From NCBI GenBank assembly GCA_028684915.1, contig JAQUEZ010000295.1, positions 1 through 7,192 of the forward strand: a DNA stretch of 7,192 nucleotides. Reading direction: 5' to 3'. Made by a program: the position numbers and the translations under genes. The notes under the pieces were generated by a model. The model was given only the letters and a program-made list of their open reading frames with translations, was not told where the DNA came from and did no database searches. This document shows, piece by piece, positions 1 through 6,913 of this stretch. The stretch's first letter is position 1. Each line of letters begins with the position of its first letter. Source of the DNA: Desulfobulbus sp. (GTDB lineage: Bacteria > Desulfobacterota > Desulfobulbia > Desulfobulbales > Desulfobulbaceae).

Positions 1-2
1 AC

Positions 3-1163
3 CGTGCCGGCGAGAAGTTCTTCGTCGACTACAGCGGCCAGACTCTACCGATCGTGGACGCCTCAACCGGTGAGATTCGGCAAGCCCAGGTGTTCGTGGG
101 CGTCATGGGCGGCAGCAACCAGACCTATGTCGAGGCCACCTGGACGCAGTCACTTTCGGATTGGACTGGATCCCATGCCCGGGCCTTTGCTTTTCTAGGC
201 GCAGTACCCCGTTGTTTGGTTCCAGACAACTTGCGCTCCGCAGTGACCAAGACCTGCCGTTATGAACCCGACCTCAATCCCACCTATACAGAACTGGCCG
301 ATCATTACGGCACCGCTGTCGTTCCTGCCCGTGTCCGTCACCCCAAGGATAAAGCCAAGGTTGAAGGCGGCGTGCTGATTGCCCAACGCTTCATCCTGGC
401 CAGCCTTCGCAACCGGACCTTCTTCAGCCTGGCCGAAGCCAATGTTGCCATTCGTGAACGCCTTGTCCTACTCAACAATCGCCCATTCAGAAAACTGCCC
501 GGTTGCAGACAGAGCCGGTTTGAGGAGATAGACCTCCCCGCCATGCTGCCCTTGCCGGAGACTCCCTACCAATATGCTCAGTGGAAGAAAGCCAGGGTGC
601 ATATTGATTACCACGTTGAACTGGAAGGGCATTTCTACAGCGTTCCCCATCGGTTGATAAAGGAGCAGGTGGAGCTCCGTTACACCGAGACGATCGTTGA
701 GTGCTTCTATAAGGGAAACCGGGTTGCCTCTCATCCCAGGTCGTCTGTCCGGGGAATACATACGACAAACCCGGAACATATGCCCAAGGCTCACCAAGAA
801 TTTGCCGCGTGGACACCAGCACGGATGATCTCGTGGGCAGCCAAGACCGGAACAGCGACGGCGCAAGTGGTAGAGAACATCCTGTCACGCAAGGCCTATC
901 CCGAACACGGCTTCCGCTCCTGCATGGGGATCATCTCGCTTGCCAAGCGCTATAGTGAAGAAAGGTTGGAAAAGGCCTGTGAACGGGCACTCACCATAAA
1001 AGGCGTCTCGTACAGGAGTATCAAATCGATCCTTGTACACAACCTGGATCAGCACCCGCTCCCCCGACAGATAGAACTCCTGCCCGTTATTCACGAGAAT
1101 ATCAGGGGCTCAAATTACTACAACGACACGAGGAAACAGTATGCTGACACAGCCGACCATTGA
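3..1163 (+). CDS. istA: IS21-family transposase IstA (5'-truncated by window edge)
   Basis: This is the DDE/RNase H-fold transposase that cuts and joins the ends of an IS21-family element. The frame is open from base 3, before the first in-window GTG at 54, so the real start lies upstream. About 386 residues are visible. IstA proteins are usually around 400-500 residues, so the N-terminal helix-turn-helix DNA-binding part is missing. The catalytic residues are readable: the first Asp in FVDYSG (codon 27-29), the second in VPDNLRSAV (codon 225-227) and the Glu in KDKAKVEGG (codon 363-365). The stretch around 600-735 ([19 protein letters not shown] and following) matches the beta-barrel domain after the catalytic core in IstA. 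The stop at 1161-1163 lies inside istB, a 23-nt overlap typical of coupled istA-istB translation. The frame has no visible damage. The family call is firm; the exact IS name is not determinable here. Confidence 0.95.
   Translation, partial: RAGEKFFVDYSGQTLPIVDASTGEIRQAQVFVGVMGGSNQTYVEATWTQSLSDWTGSHARAFAFLGAVPRCLVPDNLRSAVTKTCRYEPDLNPTYTELADHYGTAVVPARVRHPKDKAKVEGGVLIAQRFILASLRNRTFFSLAEANVAIRERLVLLNNRPFRKLPGCRQSRFEEIDLPAMLPLPETPYQYAQWKKARVHIDYHVELEGHFYSVPHRLIKEQVELRYTETIVECFYKGNRVASHPRSSVRGIHTTNPEHMPKAHQEFAAWTPARMISWAAKTGTATAQVVENILSRKAYPEHGFRSCMGIISLAKRYSEERLEKACERALTIKGVSYRSIKSILVHNLDQHPLPRQIELLPVIHENIRGSNYYNDTRKQYADTADH
1130..1134 (+). promoter_or_regulatory. istB ribosome-binding site inside istA
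   Basis: GAGGA lies six bases before the istB ATG and within the last codons of istA. It supports the 1141 start and coupled translation of the overlapping pair. Confidence 0.7.
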
Positions 1164-1902
1164 GAAACTGAACTCTATGAAGCTCACCGCCATGGCCAAG
1201 GCCTTTGCCGACCAAATGCAATGCCCGGACATAACACAACTCACCTTTGAGGAACGGTTCGGCTTGATCGTCGATCACCAGGTGACGGATCTGGAAAATC
1301 GGGGAATGCAAAACCGGCTTAAAAAAGCCAAGCTGAGACTACCCGCTTCTCTTGAGGATCTTGACTTCAAGCAAGGACGCGGACTGGACCGTGCAGCTGT
1401 TATGTCCCTTGCCCTGAATCAGTGGGTGACAATCCATCATAATATCCTGGTGACCGGACCGACCGGAGCCGGCAAGAGCTACCTGGCCTGCGCCCTGGCC
1501 CAAAAGGCCTGTCGAGATGGGTACGCAACACTTTATCAAAGAGTGCCACGACTGCTTCAGGAGATTGCGGTTTCCAGACTGGACGGCCGCTACGCCAAGC
1601 ACATTGCGCCGATAACCAAATGCGAGGTGCTGATCTTGGATGATCTTCTCATCTCTCCCCTAACGCGAGAAGAACAACGGGAACTCTTGGAAATCGTGGA
1701 AGAACGCTATGATCGAAAGGCCACTATCGTTACCAGCCAATTGCCCGTGAAAGCCTGGCATGATGCCATGCAGGATCCGACTTTGGCTGACGCTATCTTG
1801 GACAGACTGGTTCACAACGCTTATAAACTTGAACTGAAAGGAGAATCTATGCGACGAAAACGATCAATGCTTGACCAAAAAGCCGAAACCGTGACAGTAT
1901 AA
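1141..1902 (+). CDS. istB: IS21-family AAA+ transposition helper IstB
   Basis: IstB is the DnaA/DnaC-like AAA+ ATPase that remodels target DNA and activates IstA. The 253-residue product is the usual family length. Residues 1-75 are the N-terminal helical IstB region. Walker A is GPTGAGKS at residues 106-113, Walker B is LILDD at 164-168, a sensor-type TS is at 198-199, and ILDRLVHNA near 219-227 carries the conserved arginine. The C-terminus is basic (MRRKRS). After Walker B the sequence reads DDLLISPL, where many relatives have DDWGL, a minor departure outside the catalytic acids. The start is ATG 1141, six bases after a GAGGA ribosome-binding site at 1130-1134. It overlaps istA by 23 nt in a different frame. 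The gene looks intact. Confidence 0.95.
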   Translation: MLTQPTIEKLNSMKLTAMAKAFADQMQCPDITQLTFEERFGLIVDHQVTDLENRGMQNRLKKAKLRLPASLEDLDFKQGRGLDRAAVMSLALNQWVTIHHNILVTGPTGAGKSYLACALAQKACRDGYATLYQRVPRLLQEIAVSRLDGRYAKHIAPITKCEVLILDDLLISPLTREEQRELLEIVEERYDRKATIVTSQLPVKAWHDAMQDPTLADAILDRLVHNAYKLELKGESMRRKRSMLDQKAETVTV

Positions 1903-1932
1903 AAACATCAGCCCCGAGACCCTCTCTTGGCA

Positions 1933-2020
1933 CTGGTCTTTTTCACCGGAATGGTGGCCACTTTCACAGCGGAACAGCGGCCGCTTTCGCGGCAGTTCGA
2001 CTGGCCTTTTTCACCGGAAT
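1933..2020 (+). repeat. Subterminal repeats of the IS21 element
   Basis: A 20-mer, CTGGTCTTTTTCACCGGAAT at 1933-1952, recurs with one mismatch at 2001-2020 (68-bp period). A diverged third copy, TGGCCACTTTCACAGCGGAA, lies at 1955-1974. IS21-family elements carry multiple short repeats near their ends that bind IstA, and these sit directly after istB, where such sites are expected. The transposase-binding role is inferred from position and family. Confidence 0.7.
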
Positions 2021-2026
2021 ACCAAG

Positions 2027-2070
2027 TGATATCGATAAATGAGCCATTTCTGATATCGCTATATGAGTCA
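2027..2070 (+). repeat. Putative right terminus of the IS21 element with paired terminal repeats
   Basis: TGATATCGATAAATGAGCCA (2027-2046) and TGATATCGCTATATGAGTCA (2051-2070) match at 17 of 20 positions and start 24 bp apart. The outer copy ends in CA, so the element read inward begins TGACTCATATAGCG, in keeping with the 5'-TG...CA-3' ends common in IS21 elements. I therefore place the IS right end at about 2070. The left end is outside the window, so neither the inverted partner nor the target duplication can be checked. Confidence 0.65.
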
Positions 2071-2071
2071 A

Positions 2072-2134
2072 TGCATGGGGCGCTGCAACCGGCTTAGCGT
2101 ACTTTGCAATCCGTTTTCTGAAGCGCCCCATGCA
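2072..2134. repeat. 13-bp perfect inverted repeat with 37-bp spacer
   Basis: TGCATGGGGCGCT (2072-2084) is perfectly complementary to AGCGCCCCATGCA (2122-2134). It begins two bases after the proposed IS end. There is no T-run on either side, so it is not a classical terminator. It could be the remnant of another small element or a structure at the insertion site; the role is unknown. Confidence 0.6.
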
Positions 2135-2160
2135 GGATAGAGTTGGGATGACGGAATTTT

Positions 2161-2185
2161 CTGGGGTTCCGGCTTACAACCCCAG
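2161..2185. repeat. Small perfect hairpin (8-bp stem, 9-nt loop)
   Basis: CTGGGGTT (2161-2168) pairs with AACCCCAG (2178-2185) across CCGGCTTAC. The stop codon of the doubtful minus-strand ORF (2174-2176) lies in its loop. It lacks a following T-tract in either direction, so terminator function is weakly supported. The string CCGGCTTA also occurs in the spacer of the neighbouring 13-bp inverted repeat. Confidence 0.5.
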
Positions 2186-2452
2186 GATGAAAATAAAGTC
2201 GGTAACTTCAAAATAAAGTTGGTAACTATCAGCCTCAATATTCTTATATTTGCCCTCCTTCTTTTTTCTTGGAGTCCAAATACATCCCCCACATGAGTCA
2301 AAATGAATTATTTTGTCTAATGGGCGGCAAGCAGGGGAATAACGCCATTCATCCAGTGGAGCCAATGAATTTGCCGCGTCAGCGCCGCCGAAGTTCTCGC
2401 CATATGGTGCAAGAAATTGTTGGGCAATTTTCGTAATATTTTTCCCATTCAC
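2174..2452 (-). CDS. Doubtful hypothetical protein, 92 codons, downstream of hamB
   Basis: This is a possible reading frame 40 bp after the hamB stop on the same strand, starting at GTG 2452 because an in-frame stop (2456-2458) lies just upstream. The first ~65 residues have a protein-like composition, including APYGENFGG and a CxxC pair in FDSCGGCIW, followed by a basic run (RKKK). The last ~14 codons run through the 20-bp tandem repeat and end in a hairpin loop, so the C-terminus looks like non-native sequence. No convincing ribosome-binding site is seen. An overlapping frame has an ATG at 2458-2460 that gives only a short peptide. It may be a gene remnant truncated by mobile-element activity, or chance. 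I do not recognise the family. Confidence 0.3.
   Translation of the reverse strand: MNGKNITKIAQQFLAPYGENFGGADAANSLAPLDEWRYSPACRPLDKIIHFDSCGGCIWTPRKKKEGKYKNIEADSYQLYFEVTDFIFILGL
2190..2229. repeat. Two-copy 20-bp tandem repeat
   Basis: AAAATAAAGTCGGTAACTTC (2190-2209) is followed immediately by AAAATAAAGTTGGTAACTAT (2210-2229), matching at 17 of 20 positions. It resembles the tandem protein-binding repeats at IS21-type ends, but differs from the terminal repeats of the element at 1-2070. It may be the remnant end of a second element or a binding site. The role is inferred only. Confidence 0.6.
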
Positions 2453-2492
2453 ATTTCAACATTCAGGTGCGTCCTCAAGCCTCCCTATTGTT
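2230..2492. other. Region between the tandem repeat and hamB
   Basis: Apart from the doubtful minus-strand ORF, I see only one notable element: a small dyad, CAAAAT-GAATT-ATTTTG, at 2299-2315. No terminator with a T-tract is visible after the hamB stop. Confidence 0.5.
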
Positions 2493-5400
2493 TTAACTAT
2501 CAATGCGGGGGTCTCGGCACTGTTGAACCCAAACGTCTCCATCTCGAGCGAAGATGAAACGGGGATTGTTTACAAATTTATCGAAGGGAAGTTGTTCGGT
2601 CGCTCTCACTTCAACCTTAAACCGAGCGTCGGTCGAACATAGAACAATGGAACTAACCGGCGACAGTTGCCGCGTATGAAGAATTTCCACCTCATTGGGT
2701 GCTTCCAGCCTGAATCTTGCGCATTGTGGAGGTGGAACCGCCTTAGTCCCATGCTCTGCCGAAAGAAGATGAAGCCATTCAAGAGTCGACGCTGAAACCG
2801 AAGCTGAAAGTGCTTTCACAATGGCAGAATCCAACAAAGTCGTTCGAATCATCGAGACACTCGCAGCAGGATTTGTTACAAAGTGGCTCAACTCAACAGC
2901 CGCTGCGCGGGATCGCACTCCCGCCAAGAAGACTTTGGCAGCAGTTTCCGTTGGTAAACCAAGTTCCACGAGAAGGCCCACCTTGGCCAGCGTCTCTACC
3001 CGATTCTCTTCGGCCAGCTTGTCGAGTTTCTGGGCAACTGCGTGGAAAAGCCAAGGAAGCTGGTAGCCATAGAGGCCGGTGCAAATACCCGTGGCATTAT
3101 CTCCACACGTTTCGACGATCATTCTCAATGAGCCACCACCAAGCCATTGAGGGCGAATTCTATCCAACTGCTCCTGTTCAGGCATTTCTTCGACAATGAT
3201 CTTCGCATGTTGACGAGCCCAAGCCTCAAACTCCATGACCAACAATCCTAGTGCGTCGGCGTCAGTTCCAGAGGCTAAACAGCGATCCACCATTCCGCGA
3301 AATACATCCAACTGATTGAATGCCAAAATGCCGACTGATAAGGGAAGACCTGATGAAATAACCGCTCGCCGCGCCTCAGACGAAGGAACCTTCCGTTGCA
3401 CACCTGCAGCCCGAGCCTTCAAGAAGTTTATCAATTGGTCATCATGGGCAGGTTCCCGTCTGGCCCTCTCTTGAATGGCCGCAAGTGAATCTCGAAATGC
3501 ATCATCCACCCAGTCGACGGTTAGCTCTAGGGCATCACCCTTATATGCGACATGCAACGCCAACAACTGATCGTCAATCCAATCCATGACTCCTTCCACG
3601 TTCAGTCTAGCTTCGCCGCATCGATCAAAACTGTCGTTTGCTGTCATCTCCAATAGGGTTGCGAAGGGAATTCCAGCCTCAGTGGCAATATTGAACATAT
3701 ACTGTACCACCTGAAGTATGCCGCTCTCCACCTGATCTAGATGAACGATATCAAAATAGTCTGTAGCAGTGGCCTCATCGTTTCGGACGTTCCAAGCGCT
3801 ACGGGTTCCGTCAATTGCGAACAGTATCTTGCCTTCGCCATCTACAAATGCTCTGCCAGCGCGTCCACAAATATTCCAAAAATCACGTTTGCTGATCTGC
3901 AAATTTTTACCGATATAAGTTGTAGCAACGATAACGGAGGAAATACCTATGTTTACCCCTTGTCCCAGCGTCGTAGTTGCGACAATTATTCGTGGAGGAT
4001 GCTTTGCCATTAGCTTTTCCAAGGCAATCCGAACCTGAGGAGGTAGTTTATTGCTGTGGCACACGACTCCTAAACGTGCTGCTGTGATTTCAACCGAATC
4101 ATCGCCAAGCTCTTCTCTGCAAACTGCATCAAGAAGCCGCCATTCTGTGTCAGGCCACGGGTGAACCGGTGCTTCAGGACCGAGAGAAAGCATCACTGCC
4201 CGCACCATAGACGGTACCCACTGAGCTTGTCCCGCGAAGATCAAAACTGGACCAAGTGTCGCAAGTCGAGTGGCTGTTGCCGCTACGGCCTCCGTCTTGT
4301 TCTTGGGAAAGACGCGTGATTTAATTTTCCCTTTGGGTGTTACGTGAGGCACCTTCTTAAACTCGATAAAATGTGGATTGAAACTGCGTTCCTCTCCTAA
4401 CCATTCAATAGTGACACCTGTATTTCTCCATTGAAGAATTCCTCGTCTCTCGGCTGATGGCTTCCAATTCGATTTCACCAAAGCACTAGGGGTTCCACCA
4501 ACCCAAGCTGCCAAGTCTTCGGCGTTTGGAAGGACAGCCGAAAGTAACAGTATTCTTGCGCCACGCGCTCGAGCCCAAAGGCGTAAATGTTCTAGGAACA
4601 TTTCGTTTCGAACATTCCGTTCATTGTTCCCTAGAAGATGGCCTTCATCGATGACAACAAGTTTTACTGGATCCAAAAGTTCCGGTGAAGCCCGCAACAT
4701 AGCTTTGGTTTTTTCGGGCGTGGCGATGGTGATATGGCCCTCATTAAACAGCTCACGATCCACACCACTGAAACGTGACCCACCATAAAGGTGCGAAACG
4801 GAATATCCCAATGGTGCTAGGGTTTTGCTGAAGGTTCTCTCCAGTTCGAAGGCGAGCGACCGGAACGGTGCGAGATATAGAACCTTTGCGCTTGGATCAG
4901 CCCGTAGTGTATGGAGGATCGCCAATTCCGCGACTCTGGTTTTTCCTGCGCTGGTTCGGAGGTTGATTACACCACCTAGATTTTGCGGATTTAGGGCCAG
5001 TCGTAGAGCTACTGTCTGAGACTGCCACAACTCAATTATTGGCTGCTTTTGGAAAGCAAGGAGCTTCACATAGCTGTCCACTTGTGCCTTGCCATCCGGC
5101 TCAAAGAAAGGTGGCAGCACAGACCACAAAGACCCGTTAGCATAATCCTTGAGCATCAACCGTAACAGGCGAGCAAGCCACCAAAAGGCCGGATGTGAAG
5201 CGCCTTCGCTGATTGTCATTGCGTCGCGAAGGATCGTGTCCGAAATCGCGAGAAGTTCAGCTTGGCCCGAGATAGCGTGTTCCGTCGCTATTGATAATGA
5301 GCGAGCTACACAGATTGTTAGAGCCCAATCGTCGAATTGATTCTTTTCATTAAAGAACGGAACTGGAGCAAGCAATACCTCATTTAATTTTTCGATTAGG

Positions 5401-5846
5401 TGTGTCCGATCCTTCCTTAAGAATGAAGCTATGATACCAGCCGAAGGTGTAATCGCTTCTATGTTTTTGATCAGTACAAATGCCCTCGAATATTGGCCAC
5501 AAGCATAGAATGCCATAGCGCCAATCAGGCAGTGCATCGCACTTGCCTGATTGGTGCCAATCTCTGTGCTGTGTGCCGATTCAAGTATATCTGCGGCGGC
5601 CTGCAGCTCCATATGGCCCTCGGCTGTTTCATTCAGTTCAATCAGACTGCAACCGGCGGCCAACAGCCCATACGCAACAAACGTAACCAGATCATCAAGG
5701 TCTGGTTCAAATTTTGGGAAGTTTGCGGAGTCTTCGCGTACCTCTCTTAAAACCTGTTTGGCCTTAGATTGTGCTACGAGATTTTGGATTCTCCTTGTGC
5801 GCATTGACTGCACTAAAATATGAGCGTTCTGGACGGAGAGACTCAT
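2493..5846 (-). CDS. hamB: Hachiman defence helicase HamB (SF2 DExH)
   Basis: HamB is the ATP-dependent helicase of the Hachiman anti-phage system. In studied systems it forms a complex with HamA, travels on DNA, and releases the nuclease when it meets aberrant DNA. The product has 1117 residues. Residues 1-265 are helical and TPR-like with no recognised motif. The core follows: Walker A TSAGKT 298-303, motif Ia LAPFRSLA 325-332, Ib ATPEK 375-379, motif II DEGH 400-403, motif III SAVLP 436-440, motif IV LIFAGQ near 535-540, motif V TLGQGVNI 626-633 and motif VI GRAGR 661-665. The pattern is Ski2-like. Residues ~690-1030 are helical, then a beta-rich tail follows. The start is ATG 5846, with GGTGA six bases upstream (complement of 5853-5857), and the ATG overlaps the hamA stop as ATGA. 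No frameshift is seen. The helicase call is near certain; the Hachiman assignment rests on the HamA partner. Confidence 0.92.
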   Translation of the reverse strand: MSLSVQNAHILVQSMRTRRIQNLVAQSKAKQVLREVREDSANFPKFEPDLDDLVTFVAYGLLAAGCSLIELNETAEGHMELQAAADILESAHSTEIGTNQASAMHCLIGAMAFYACGQYSRAFVLIKNIEAITPSAGIIASFLRKDRTHLIEKLNEVLLAPVPFFNEKNQFDDWALTICVARSLSIATEHAISGQAELLAISDTILRDAMTISEGASHPAFWWLARLLRLMLKDYANGSLWSVLPPFFEPDGKAQVDSYVKLLAFQKQPIIELWQSQTVALRLALNPQNLGGVINLRTSAGKTRVAELAILHTLRADPSAKVLYLAPFRSLAFELERTFSKTLAPLGYSVSHLYGGSRFSGVDRELFNEGHITIATPEKTKAMLRASPELLDPVKLVVIDEGHLLGNNERNVRNEMFLEHLRLWARARGARILLLSAVLPNAEDLAAWVGGTPSALVKSNWKPSAERRGILQWRNTGVTIEWLGEERSFNPHFIEFKKVPHVTPKGKIKSRVFPKNKTEAVAATATRLATLGPVLIFAGQAQWVPSMVRAVMLSLGPEAPVHPWPDTEWRLLDAVCREELGDDSVEITAARLGVVCHSNKLPPQVRIALEKLMAKHPPRIIVATTTLGQGVNIGISSVIVATTYIGKNLQISKRDFWNICGRAGRAFVDGEGKILFAIDGTRSAWNVRNDEATATDYFDIVHLDQVESGILQVVQYMFNIATEAGIPFATLLEMTANDSFDRCGEARLNVEGVMDWIDDQLLALHVAYKGDALELTVDWVDDAFRDSLAAIQERARREPAHDDQLINFLKARAAGVQRKVPSSEARRAVISSGLPLSVGILAFNQLDVFRGMVDRCLASGTDADALGLLVMEFEAWARQHAKIIVEEMPEQEQLDRIRPQWLGGGSLRMIVETCGDNATGICTGLYGYQLPWLFHAVAQKLDKLAEENRVETLAKVGLLVELGLPTETAAKVFLAGVRSRAAAVELSHFVTNPAASVSMIRTTLLDSAIVKALSASVSASTLEWLHLLSAEHGTKAVPPPQCARFRLEAPNEVEILHTRQLSPVSSIVLCSTDARFKVEVRATEQLPFDKFVNNPRFIFARDGDVWVQQCRDPRIDS
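5843..5846 (-). promoter_or_regulatory. ATGA stop/start overlap coupling hamA and hamB
   Basis: The minus strand reads TTATGAG: the TGA ends hamA and the overlapping ATG starts hamB. Such four-base overlaps usually couple translation, which would help keep nuclease and inhibitor-helicase in balance. Confidence 0.85.
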
Positions 5847-6670
5847 AAGTATTCACCAGCCCTGACATAGGATGCAGTCACAGTTCCCTCAGGGTCTGAT
5901 AACCCGAGCGATATTACTGCAAGACGGTGAACGTTTAATTTCGCGTTCCTCTCCATGTGACGATGAGCATCCCTTGTGCTTACGAGTAAGCCAACATAAT
6001 CCAACTGTAGCTGTCCTTGAGCAAACAGGACATTGCAAGCCATGACCTTCGCACCCAACTCGTCGTTCCCAGAATCAAATAAGCGATCAGCAACAAACTG
6101 CAGAGATGCAGGAATATTTCCCGAGTGAGATCTAACCAGTGCGTCAACAATCTCCTCAACTACAGCTTTTGACGGAGTCGATCTAAACTTAGCTTCTCCG
6201 ACTAACACACGAACAGGGTTTGAATCGAGATCAAATGCAAGTACATCGTCCCCCTTCATTGATTGGTCCACGTTCGGGTTGTAACGAAGACGATACACTG
6301 GCACGTTGACATCACATGATGCGGAAACATACTCAGCGAGCAATATCTCTGCCCAATTTCCTTTCTGTGTGCTCAAGTTAATAGGGAAGCGCTGGACAGG
6401 GTCGACAAGTCCCTGTCTCGTCAAAGCTTCACAACGTATTCGATCTCGTTCGATGGCTTCGGGGCTAAGGTGGTGATTCACGATCCATTGCGTCATTGCA
6501 GCAATGAACTCCGCAGGTTGCAAATGTTCATCTTGAAGCACTCGATGCGGAACATCGTACGCAGTGTTTTGGTCCGTGGCAGTTAAATGAATGCCACAAG
6601 GGTGTGGTGGAAGTGGGTGAGGACCGAGAGGGAATATGGTCTTCTTGCCACCGGTCTTAATTTTTGTCAT
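5843..6670 (-). CDS. hamA: Hachiman defence nuclease HamA (DUF1837, PD-(D/E)xK fold)
   Basis: HamA is the effector nuclease of Hachiman. Held inactive by HamB, it degrades DNA once released, stopping phage and often killing the cell. The 275-residue product carries the DUF1837 signature: GNWAEILLAEYV (104-115), PVYRLRYNPN (124-133), then the catalytic set MKGDDVLAF (D141/D142) and LVGEAKF (E159-x-K161), the D...ExK arrangement of PD-(D/E)xK nucleases. E108 may be the conserved upstream acid. The first ~40 residues are rich in Pro, Gly and Lys and look flexible. The start is ATG 6670 with a weak GAGAA site (complement of 6679-6683). The TGA stop overlaps the hamB start (ATGA), so the two are translationally coupled and hamA comes first. 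No signal peptide or membrane segment is seen, so it should be cytoplasmic. The related AbpA-type nuclease is the main alternative, but the size and gene order fit HamA better. Confidence 0.88.
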   Translation of the reverse strand: MTKIKTGGKKTIFPLGPHPLPPHPCGIHLTATDQNTAYDVPHRVLQDEHLQPAEFIAAMTQWIVNHHLSPEAIERDRIRCEALTRQGLVDPVQRFPINLSTQKGNWAEILLAEYVSASCDVNVPVYRLRYNPNVDQSMKGDDVLAFDLDSNPVRVLVGEAKFRSTPSKAVVEEIVDALVRSHSGNIPASLQFVADRLFDSGNDELGAKVMACNVLFAQGQLQLDYVGLLVSTRDAHRHMERNAKLNVHRLAVISLGLSDPEGTVTASYVRAGEYL

Positions 6671-6681
6671 TTAATTCATTC

Positions 6682-6777
6682 TCACATCATGTGCCAAAAT
6701 TGAGATTCGGATGTTCTCTGCAGGACATCATTGATGAGGCCCAACAAGTAATTCTGTAGTTCTGGATAACGCACCAT
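6682..6777 (-). CDS. Possible 31-residue leader peptide upstream of hamA
   Basis: ATG 6777 opens a 31-codon frame, MVRYPELQNYLLGLINDVLQ and on to QFWHMM, ending TGA 11 bp before the hamA ATG. The same frame is open further upstream to a TTG at 6894 (70 codons), but that part is AT-rich and less protein-like. The ATG falls in the loop of an 11-bp inverted repeat, so initiation could depend on RNA folding. No clear ribosome-binding site is visible. It might be a regulatory leader, a remnant of an older gene, or chance. The family is not recognised. Confidence 0.25.
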   Translation of the reverse strand: MVRYPELQNYLLGLINDVLQRTSESQFWHMM

Positions 6778-6795
6778 TTTTGATGTTATCCAGAA
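6760..6795. promoter_or_regulatory. Perfect 11-bp inverted repeat upstream of hamA
   Basis: TTCTGGATAAC (6760-6770) pairs exactly with GTTATCCAGAA (6785-6795) across a 14-nt spacer, about 90-125 bp before the hamA start. It could be an operator for a repressor or a hairpin in the hamAB leader RNA. There is no T-run to make it a terminator. Its position makes a regulatory role plausible but unproven. Confidence 0.5.
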
Positions 6796-6913
6796 AGATG
6801 ATAATTTTTTGTTGAAGCGTTGTCTTCTTGTAATACCCCATGTTCTCAATAAATAATTATTTTTTGAATAAATTCTGAAATTTCCATCACGCAAAAATTC
6901 AACGTCTATAAGA
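6796..6913. other. AT-rich leader, probable hamAB promoter region
   Basis: This stretch is distinctly richer in A and T than the genes beside it and precedes hamA on the minus strand. It is the likeliest place for the hamAB promoter. I could not find a well-spaced -35/-10 pair that I would defend, so no exact promoter is given. Confidence 0.4.

Noticed and set aside
468..888. Minus-strand open frames inside istA
   Set aside because: They are antisense to a clearly homologous transposase and have no recognisable motifs.
2072..2134. Integron attC site
   Set aside because: The arms lack the GTTRRRY/RYYYAAC core sites, and there is no integrase or cassette pattern nearby.
2161..2185. Terminator for hamAB or istAB
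   Set aside because: The stem is short with a 9-nt loop, and the sequence following it on each strand is A-rich, not T-rich.
2810..3199. Plus-strand open frames inside hamB (also near 3741, 4825, 5149, 5493 and 5551)
   Set aside because: They are antisense to a helicase with a complete motif set and have low-complexity, Ser/Arg-rich composition, as expected of shadow frames.
2493..6670. Other helicase-nuclease defence systems (DISARM, Zorya, Gabija, type I restriction)
   Set aside because: There is no methylase, motility-type membrane pair, OLD-type ATPase or specificity subunit. The DUF1837-type GDD...GEAK nuclease before a Ski2-like helicase fits Hachiman best.
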